Below are positions 55,895-64,000 of a DNA stretch of 64,000 bases, piece by piece. A program made the position numbers and the translations under genes. Within the stretch, counting starts at the first letter, position 1; every line of letters starts with the position of its first letter. The stretch spans positions 71,357,660-71,421,659 of the forward strand of contig NC_092793.1 in NCBI RefSeq assembly GCF_918797505.1. Direction: 5' to 3'. Origin of the DNA: Bemisia tabaci (Eukaryota > Arthropoda > Insecta > Hemiptera > Aleyrodidae). The notes under the pieces are model-generated. The model made no database searches. It saw nothing but the letters and a program-made list of their open reading frames with translations, and was not told the DNA's origin.

Positions 55895-57440
55895 TAACCC
55901 CCTCCCCCACGCGCTTCCAGGACTTTATGTCCACCTACCTTTAGTCCATTAAATAAATGTCCACCGCTATTTATGTCCACTAAACGTTAAAACCAGTCTT
56001 TATTAAGACCACATGATTTAATGTCCAACCATGAATATGTCCAAAATTGTCCAAATTGTGGACATGTTAGGTCCACATTTTTTTCTTCTCATTTAAATGA
56101 CAGGAACCACCTCAAAAATAAATGCATACTACTACTACCTTCATTCTTAAAAACATTTCATTCATGAATCAAGTCATGAAAGAGAGCACACTCTAAGAGC
56201 AGATAAAAACATATGTTCATGAGGACACTGTACGGATATGATGAGATGAAAACCAAAGCGGGAGCCTAGGAAACACTCCAATGCCAAATTAAACATGTTT
56301 CAGTAACAGATGCAATCAAAATTGAAAGTCCTCTTTAACTAGTTATTTCGTGCGCCTTCAATCTTGTAGGATACTGTGCAACGCCTCTGACGCGAAATAG
56401 TTAATTAAAGCGTTGCGGCGCGGCAGGCAACCAGCGTGACACGCGCATAGGCGCCTACAAACCTAACGGGATACTTCACGCGTTGCGCAATGCGTGAAGT
56501 ATCCCGTTAGGTTTGTAGGAGCCAGTGCGCGTTCTGCGCTGCTAACACGCCGCTCCGCTCTGTGTTAGGCTCTAATATTTGAACTCGCGGAGTCAGCGTT
56601 TTTCAACTCATGATTTTGAAATGTTTGCACTCTCTGCATTGATTATTCCCTTTTAAACTGATGAAAAAGAAATTTGTACTACTGGAAAATATAATGTGTT
56701 TTTTGTAAATATGGTAGTGGTTCCGTGTCAAATTTAATGATTTCCAAAGCATTCAAATTTATTCTTTTATGTTTTGGGCTTTTACTGTGCTGCAGGCGTG
56801 GTGTAAGCGCAACCAAACGCTCAAAATTGGACGTATTTGACTCAAGGAGGTCGATGTACCATGAGTCAAACACAAAAAATTGCGTGCTTCTTAGTTTTTT
56901 TCCTCTTGTATTAATTTTTGTATAGTTTCTTTCATCACAACTACGGCTCATTGATATTCATATCGATGCCATTGCTTGGAAAAGGTTTTACAAATATTTA
57001 CCACGTTTTAAAAATGTAAATGTTTTTAAAATGAAGTAATCAATTTCATGAAAAAAAAAGAATGTACATTTAAGGCGTATTTTATATCGGAAATTTCAAG
57101 GATAAAAATGAAACCAAGTATTTACCAAAGACAATTTGAAAAGATGAATCAAAAGAAGAAATCAACATTTCATTTAAAATATGAGTTACGATAACAACAC
57201 CTCATTTTCTCTCTTAATTTTCTCATTTCGATATTCTCAATATAATTTTACACACGGACTAAAATATGACGCTTCAATTTGATTTTAGTGGACTTTACAT
57301 TTGTGGAATTAACTTAGTGGACGTTTAAAAAATGGACTTATCAATAGTGTGGGCTTCAGAACTGTGGACGTAAAAATTGTGGACGAAAAGTCTGTGGACG
57401 TTAAACAAGTGGACATAAAGTCCGTGTACCCCCTACGCAC
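55895..57440. mobile_element. Element with GTGGACATAAA words, split by a nested repeat
   Basis: GGACTTTATGTCCAC (55,920-55,934) and its inverse (57,408-57,423) mark the ends. Next to each end are clusters of TTTATGTCCAC or GTGGACRTAAA words (about nine at the left to 56,080; about nine at the right from 57,290). The centre is occupied by the 56,350-56,762 repeat and AT-rich sequence. Same plan as the other word-filled elements. Confidence 0.65.
56350..56762. repeat. Second copy of the palindrome-bearing repeat
   Basis: Matches 6,130-6,545. The core 56,454-56,520 is a palindrome starting CCTACAAACCTAACGGGATA with one mismatched pair near the centre. Both copies are nested in word-filled elements, at 5,837-6,792 and 55,895-57,440. 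Confidence 0.7.
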
Positions 57441-59582
57441 CTTCATAGTAAAATAATAAATAACGACCAATGTTTTGGCCAAAGTGTCAGAAAAATTGAT
57501 TTCGCATTTTTTCTATTATCACAAAAATTTATACTTGGACTGGCACCGAAAAAAAAGTACGATCTACTAGGGCGTCTTCGACGATGTTTTCTTCTAGTGA
57601 GTGAGCTGATGTAGAGCCTGCTTTCTGCACAGTTCAGGAGAAAATCCATCACAGGTTTTTCGAGACGTTAAGTTCAATGCCTGAGTCAAAGTCCGTCAGC
57701 TAGAGTTGCGTCGTACAGCAGAGCGCGTCGATGAAAAAAATCGGACAATATACAGAAACTTGAAAAGCTTCATCTTCGTTGATAATAAAACGTGATGCAT
57801 TCGATAGTTTTGTCATAAAATTTTCTTAAAATAGCCCCCCTTAAAATTAAATGTCTTGACGGAATTAACACCGAATTTCGCAGTTTTTCCAAATACGTCG
57901 AGTCCGACCTCTCGCAACGTCTCGTTCCTTGTGCGTCGCTGCCTTTAAATTAAACGTCGCTCTCAAGCCACTCTTTCAGCTCCATGACTTTTCTCCGTAA
58001 TGAATGACTTTTTTAACCTCAACTTCTGACTCAAATAACGGATTAGGCTCGTCTGAAAGCTTTTATGTGTTAGGACTTTTCCTCCACAGTCCGCGCTCTC
58101 CCTTATCCCCACCCCACTTTCATCGAAAAATGTGTCGAGTAAATAAACCCACGGGGTTTACCATAACTTCAACCGCAAACCGTATCAAATTTCTGAAGCG
58201 AGGAACTTTTTAATTATAATAATTTCTATCCTTCATTCTATTATGAGGAAATGTTAATTTCCTTCTATGTGCGCTTTTTCTCTCCATCTTTTCCCCACCC
58301 CTATCTTTGCCCAATACCCCCTCTACCCCCCCCCCCCCCCCCCCGCGTCAACCACTTGTTGCTCGTCATCAGAGTTATATCATTGTTGCTTAATACAACG
58401 TCATAACGTTAAGATGTCCGTTGATAATGTCGAGTGGGATTAGTGAATAACAACATCAATGCAACTTTAAATGACGTCATGCGGACGATCGTTGTTTCTT
58501 TTGATTTGCCATCATTCATAAAATGACCCGTTGCAAAAAAATTCTCCTTACACTCCATAAACAACCTTTTTCAGTCCCGCGCAACGTCGCGTCTTCCTCA
58601 CAGACTTTTTAGAACGAATTCGGACAATTTTATTACATTCTACAATTTTATTCTTCGATACATTTACATCGATTTTTAGTTTGCATTGAGTGTATAGTGC
58701 TCGTGAAGAAAAGGGTAATAAATATGCGTGATTGTGCACTAAGAGATTAAGTGACGCATACTGTTGTCTTGCATTTTTAAGAGATGGTGTTCATGCGCCC
58801 TTTTAAGATTCGTTTATGACAGACAAGAGACTATTCTAGTTTTACTACATAATGAATAATTATACTAATTAAGAAATTTGAAACATTCCAATGGACAAGT
58901 ATGTTTTTGCACTTTTGCTAGTGTTTTAAGAATTTTTTAACTTGATTATGGGGTGGAACTAAGTGTGAATCTTCATGTAAATGTGTTGCATTCCGCCTAA
59001 CAGAATTCCGGAGAATTCAATGATAGGGAGAGTAATTGAAAACCCAATGACATGATCGATTTCAACCGAGGAGAGGCGACCCAAAACCCACATTATATGC
59101 TTCTGAGAAAGGAGGTTTATAAGTCTGTAAATCACATACCGGCAAAAATTAACTGAAATTGATACTGAAAGGCTGAAATAATCATTGTTTTGGGAACCAT
59201 GAATCAAATTATTTGACTTCGGTCATGAATATGTTTCCGCTAACTCAATTTTTGGTGTATTATTTCCGATGAAAATATTCTTCTGCACTTCCTGCAGTCT
59301 CCTATAATGTCAAACTTGAATCCTGGTCCCAGGACCAGGTCTCCAGAGCAGAGCATCAATTTCGGCTGATAGACCATGCGTTAATTACCCTAATAGCATT
59401 GAATATTGAAAAAAATGTTACGAAATGTGTAATTTTCAAAAAGGAAAAAGTTTTTAAAGGAACGATTAAAATACACGGATCAGAAAACTCTTATTGCCGT
59501 ATCTCATGTAAAAGCGCCGCCTTTCATTTTTTTGAGTTCTTATGACTTTACTTGCTCGATGGAATTTCGCATCAATTTTTAG
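57441..59582. other. Intergenic, no supportable gene
   Basis: A C-run of about 18 lies near 58,327-58,344. Short frames only; none has a convincing exon context. Confidence 0.35.
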
Positions 59583-60140
59583 CTTTCAACGCAGCATATT
59601 AATTGGACCGCGTTTAGCGAAACCAAGCGACATCAGCTATCGTTAAATTTAACTTGGCAATTGAATATTTTACAAGAAAACGTTTGCGCTGATTCCCTTG
59701 AAAATTTAAAGGAATTAGCTTCGCACTTTTACAAAAAATTCACTGAAATTTGTACATTTGTACACAAAAATTCGCGCAGCCCTTACAATGTACAAGATGA
59801 ATCTGCCCAATTCAATCTGGCAATAGCTGATGTGGCTCGGTTCCTTTCTGCTCAAAGCAATCCATTTTGCAGTCTACTTTCCATTGAACACCAATACGAC
59901 TTTTTTCGGTGCTTGTTTCTTGTAAATTTCACAAAAATTTTGCTTAATTTGAAAAAAATCGGATTTATTCATTCGTCCATTAGGTTTCTTTTTAATTCTT
60001 GCTGTCCAAATTTAATACTTCATACTGTCGAGGAGGGTATATTTAATTTCATATCTACATATTTGTTCAAAATTTGTCAACGCTGTGCTTTCTCGGTGTA
60101 TCATTCTCACCACGAATTTGAGAGTTTCTTGGGGGGCTAG
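59583..60140 (+). CDS. Long open exon, unknown product, no methionine
   Basis: An acceptor (ATCAATTTTTAG ending at 59,582) opens 185 codons to TAG with no Met anywhere, so it must be an internal-to-terminal exon or a decayed gene, not a whole one. The peptide is rich in Phe, Leu, Ile and Cys, with helical-looking segments (ENLKELASHFYKKFTEIC; FLVNFTKILLNLKKIGF) and ends FESFLGG. There is no membrane-like uninterrupted stretch of more than 20 hydrophobics. By rough hand estimate a chance frame this long in 64 kb of this composition is unlikely, but not excluded. I recognise no family and found no upstream exon with a start codon. Confidence 0.4.
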   Translation, partial: LSTQHINWTAFSETKRHQLSLNLTWQLNILQENVCADSLENLKELASHFYKKFTEICTFVHKNSRSPYNVQDESAQFNLAIADVARFLSAQSNPFCSLLSIEHQYDFFRCLFLVNFTKILLNLKKIGFIHSSIRFLFNSCCPNLILHTVEEGIFNFISTYLFKICQRCAFSVYHSHHEFESFLGG

Positions 60141-60170
60141 CAAAATACTACATCACCCACAAAGAGCGAA

Positions 60171-60324
60171 CAGTGGTGTGGCGTGAATGATCGAGTATCG
60201 ATATTTCTCCATTTGAAGCTATGGTTAAGAATCGATTATTAAGGTGTCCTTGTCTATCGATCCTTTTCCATAGGTTTGAATGGCAGATCTATCGATATAT
60301 CGCAAAGCACGCCGCACGCCACTG
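60171..60324. mobile_element. hAT-type MITE
   Basis: The left TIR CAGTGGTGTGGCGTG and right TIR CACGCCGCACGCCACTG bound 154 bp; flanks AGAGCGAA and ACAGCGAA match at 7 of 8. Fourth member of the 5,363-5,527 family, inserted just after the open exon at 59,583-60,140. Confidence 0.8.
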
Positions 60325-62021
60325 ACAGCGAACCCAAAACGTACGCAAACTCGCGTTCGCGGAGAGGCTGACGAGACCTCCCTCATAAATTCTTCAAAGG
60401 GTGATTTTTCAATACTTGTGTGTGTTGGGTACTTTAATAGATGATGCTCGCATTTCCAACAAATGCATGAATTTGTGATAGCGAGAATAATATCAGTGTT
60501 TTATGACCCGATTCCAATCACGGCGCAACTCGGCCATCACCGCGTTCGCATGCAAGGGTGTTAAATTCGATTCTCGAAACAGCGAAGCCCATCGCAGGAA
60601 GGAGCAGTTGTTGCGATAAATTAGGTGCACCTACAAAGAGATTTTTTCTTGAGAATTCATTATCAAGCACACGACCGCACCTTATGTGAAAACAAGGTGA
60701 AAAACAATGATGAGAAGAAGGAAAATTGTGGTGGGCGGGAAGGAGAAACGAGCAACGGCATGATTTACAAACTAATTTTTATTATTTAAAAGCTGAAGCT
60801 AGGTGGCGTATGAGGTCTAATGTACCTATTCATGAGAGAGCACATTTTAATAAGCTGTGGGATTTAATAACGTGGCTATAGTTTTCTCCTCGCCTCTCTC
60901 TATTCCCTGTCGGCTCAGTTAAATAACAACTTTCCTAGCATGATACCGCACAATATCATGAGATTCGCTCTCTCCTCTCTTTTTCTCTCAACCCTCTCCC
61001 TCACTACCGTTTCTTTTTCTTTCTTACCACTAAGTTCAAACCTTTTTAAATCAACCTATTTCCTTCTAGTTCGGGAGGAGCTTCAAATGTTTTCTTGTCC
61101 CTTTGGGCGTTTTGGCCTCTTGAAGATTTTTGGCTGAATACTTTCTTATTTAACCGAATTGATGGACAATTTTATCTACAAAGTAAAGCTTAAGATTCAA
61201 TGGTTAAGCTGCAGAGGACTATGAAAATGATCCAATTTCAAAATATCTCTAAAAATGATTAAAGATTGCTTATAATTTTCAATTTTTATATGTGTACTTC
61301 TTTTAACATTATAAGGCAGTATCGAGTATTGACCGTTTTACTATCTTACAATGTTGTGTAAAAATGTATTAAATAAGTAATTAAAATGATGTAGGTAGCC
61401 GCTTAGGTATGTGAGCCTTTTAGAGAGGGGAGGAGGGCAAGCCTGTAGTTTCACATGACCATTCCAATTAAAAGGAGAGAGCAGTTTACGATAAAAACAC
61501 ATAAGTCCCCTCAGCTGCCCTTAAGGCACTCTTCGTTCTTATCTGAAAATTTGTGAATGGGGCAAGTCAATCTTACATACTTCAAAAATGAGGGGATGAA
61601 AGATTGTCTTACGGGTACCTCACGAAAAAAGAGGGTAAAAACGTCGTCAAAGTACGACCAAATGCTTTTGCGAATAAGTTATAGTTGAGCCTACGGCATC
61701 GCAGTCCTAAGTTTATGAGCAGAAAAATACCCTCCTCACCACCTTCTTCAGTGGTCGAATAGTGTGTTCCAGATATGGTCAATTCATGCGTCTCTCTGAG
61801 AAACTTGTGAAGGTGCACTCAAATTTTAAAATAAAAGTATTGAGAAAAGGAATTTTCTCACATAACATGTTGTCCGATCACCGAAACGGGGAAAATAGGG
61901 AAAACTGAGAAAAAAGAAGGAACCGCAAAAACCACTGATATCACGAAACGTTAAAAAAGAACTGATCATATGAACCTTGAGAAAAATGTAGGAAGAAGAC
62001 ACGTCTTGCGGACAGACTTAC
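60325..62021. other. No supportable exon; probably intronic to the Beat-like gene
   Basis: Short frames only. If the Beat-like gene continues to the left on the minus strand, this would be intron or 3' region; the carboxyl ends of Beat proteins are poorly conserved, so I could miss an exon here. Confidence 0.3.
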
Positions 62022-62460
62022 CTCTCTCAGGAACTGGTTGATACGGATTGTTTGACAATCGAATTTCTACTGTTTTTTGGTATAAAGGTGTGACTACAGC
62101 ACTGCACTTCAGCGTAAACGTCCCTTTGTAAAAGTGACTAGGATCTAGTTGCATCGAAAGATTAATTATATTTTCGACTAGCTCGTCTCCTTCATCGGAA
62201 ATAGGCTCGCTTTCCTCTTGAAGAATCTGGAAAAAAATACCGAATGCAAGGACTTAACGACCAAAATTCAGCTGAAACTAACTGTAAGCGGTCAATACTA
62301 ATTTGCGGATAAAGCTCCTTCAAAACGGACGGACGCAACAAAGACGTCAGCGTTTTGATTTCATCAGCATTGATCCATAGCACCCATCGAATCTCAAAAT
62401 GAGCCTGCGGGTTGATTGTGGAATCGTTATCGAACGACCTTGATCGATAAGCTCCTTTCT
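62022..62460 (-). CDS. Partial Beat-like immunoglobulin-domain protein
   Basis: The better exon, 62,226-62,022, has acceptor TTTTTTTCCAG and donor GAGAG|GTAAGT and encodes 68 residues with the pattern LxMxLxxxHFxxGxFTLKCxAxVxxLY, as in the second immunoglobulin domain of beaten-path (Beat) proteins, insect cell-surface or secreted factors that bind Sidestep proteins in axon guidance and other contacts. Just upstream (about 62,460-62,290) an open frame gives FEIRWVLWINADEI, like the tryptophan strand of the same domain. The junction between the two is unclear: the best-placed donor, GTATTG, does not keep frame. The expected first Cys appears replaced. The first domain and signal peptide must lie to the right, outside the window. 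Confidence 0.5.
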
Positions 62461-62772
62461 CTGCGATACTATTTATCGATTAAATTCATTTGCTTTAACA
62501 ATCGGCCCGCTGAAGAAGTCCAAAGATAAGTTGTTCGCTGTCGTGTGCTACCAAAAAAGGTTCATGAGATAATTTTAACAATATCAATATATTTTTCAAT
62601 CAAACACCCTTTTTTCCTACGAATGTCGAATGCTACGTTTGGCCTATAAAATAGCTGCTGCATTTTACGGCTCACACTCTCGAGGTAAAATTACCGTTCC
62701 TTCCCTCATTGCACCTTCCGTTCTTTTAAGAAAATGGTATCCCCGAAAAGTCCGACTCCTTAAATGTAGTAC

Positions 62773-62933
62773 CATTGACGGATCCAGCAAATTGGCAACG
62801 CTGTTTTTCTCAATTCAAACCTATGAAAATGTATCGATTCTTGGAGGGGCCATATACTCTGACAAGAATCGATTATTCAACATAGGTTTAAACGGAGCGA
62901 ATCCGGTGTTGCAAATTTGCTGGATCCGCCTCT
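62773..62933. mobile_element. hAT-type MITE (GGCGGATCCAGCAAATT ends)
   Basis: The right end inverted (TAGAGGCGGATCCAGCAAAT) resembles the common hAT start CAGAGGCGGATCC; the left end (CATTGACGGATCCAGCAAAT) is decayed. The element is about 160 bp. A frame across it (62,630-62,935) is not a gene. Confidence 0.6.
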
Positions 62934-64000
62934 AAAATGCACCCCTACTTATTCCATTCAAATATGCCTTTACTCATCGAGGTCTAAATTCTTATTTTGT
63001 TTTTTATTTCTAAGCACGCGTGTTTTTGTTTTGAGCACGTGAACTGCCTCAAAGTTCCCGAGACCCGGTCGTTGGAAGATAAATTTCATATCTTGGCTCC
63101 GCTTCTCGAGGGTTCGAGCTTACAAAACGCATATACTGTTTTGATCGACATATTTGTTCTCTTACATGTAAATTGAGTGAAAGATGACTGGCTGCCATCG
63201 AAACAATTTGCACAGCGGAGTGAGAGCGGAAAGAAGGTGCACGGAGAGATCCCACATGCATCAACCTATCTCGAGAGATAGTTTGTTATTTCCGATGTTC
63301 GATCATTGTTGCCACCCTTGCAGGATCAAAACTCTTTTTTTGTGGTAAGAATAAATATGCTTATGAGATCTGGCAACGTAAACAACATGTTAAGATAGTA
63401 TGTTTGTCTTCATGATTTTGTAATAACTAAGTGCACTTAAACCTAAACTTAAAACAAATAAGCTCTCTCCCTACATGTTTTGTACTGATTGCCTGCGCCT
63501 GCGTGTTATAATGATGCAATACAAATGCGAGAACATTTTACATTTCACTTTTACTAAATTTTATTGCAAATGCGCTTAGCGCTTTCATCATCTCTGCAAA
63601 ATTGAGTTGAGATACCTAGTAACTTCAAAAACTGTTAAAATGTTTGTTTTAGGAGATCATTCAGGGCTTTGATAATGGTAAAATTTAAGAGACGTAATAT
63701 TCAAGAAAGTTTTGAAGAACTTTTAAAAGATTCACTGTAATTATTACGTTTTGAACGTTTTTGAAGAATATGTTCAAAGCTCATACAGGAGTTAACCAGC
63801 CAAAGGCTTCGTTTCTAAGTCAAGGAGGACTCAGTCTCAATTTATTACCAATTTCTCTTGGTCTAAGTATTCATTAAAAAAATAACAAATTGACTTGTTG
63901 CTTGTTGTAAGGATGTTTCATTTAGTGTAAAAAATAAGAAAACAGTTTTTAATTCTATGACAGAAAATTATCATAAACGTAATGTAGCAAAGCTCTTGGT
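62934..64000. other. No supportable gene to the window end
   Basis: AT-rich sequence with short frames. It would be intron or flank of the Beat-like gene if that gene runs in from the right. Confidence 0.3.

Overview
This is 64 kb of an AT-rich, intron-containing eukaryotic genome, crowded with small inverted-repeat transposons. Arthropod-type introns, a CYP4-clan cytochrome P450, a probable Beat-type immunoglobulin exon and many short terminal-inverted-repeat (TIR) elements point to an insect. The repeat families resemble those of sap-feeding hemipterans such as whiteflies, but that is my impression and no search supports it. There is no sign of prokaryotic organisation (no operons, Shine-Dalgarno sites or CRISPR array).

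By region. 0-18 kb holds mostly repeats: foldback elements, a hAT-type MITE with a perfect 8-bp target duplication, CCC...GGG-ended elements filled with a repeated short self-complementary word, a tRNA-derived SINE head, and three weak exon candidates. 18.9-21.2 kb is an extra copy of part of the P450 locus and carries one orphan P450 exon. 22.0-22.3 kb (minus) may hold a two-exon 82-residue microprotein. 22.5-23.4 kb is a TIR element carrying a coding fragment, and 23.6-24.8 kb (minus) is a 5'-truncated non-LTR retrotransposon. 25.7-30.3 kb is a large palindrome interrupted by two insertions, followed by a roughly 150-bp degenerate tandem array and, at 32.5-33.4 kb, a GC-rich island with a 303-bp duplication. 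34.0-40.9 kb (minus) is a three-exon gene for a predicted 272-residue secreted protein of unknown family; its second intron holds a decayed Polinton/adintovirus-type protein-primed DNA polymerase fragment. 44.05-50.42 kb (plus) is an intact six-exon CYP4-clan P450 of 583 residues, the best-supported gene here. 52.5-53.5 kb is a near-perfect 1-kb palindrome with TA flanks. 54.7-57.4 kb holds more foldback elements. 59.6-60.1 kb contains a long methionine-free open exon of unknown function. 62.0-62.5 kb (minus) has exons of a probable Beat-family cell-surface protein that continues beyond the window.

The P450 and the secreted protein lie in divergent orientation about 3 kb apart (start codons at 44,051 and 40,901) and look independent. 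The main theme of the window is structural: up to nine elements of different sequence share one plan, short terminal inverted repeats enclosing many copies of a short palindromic or inverted word, and there are two palindromes whose transcripts would form long double-stranded RNA.
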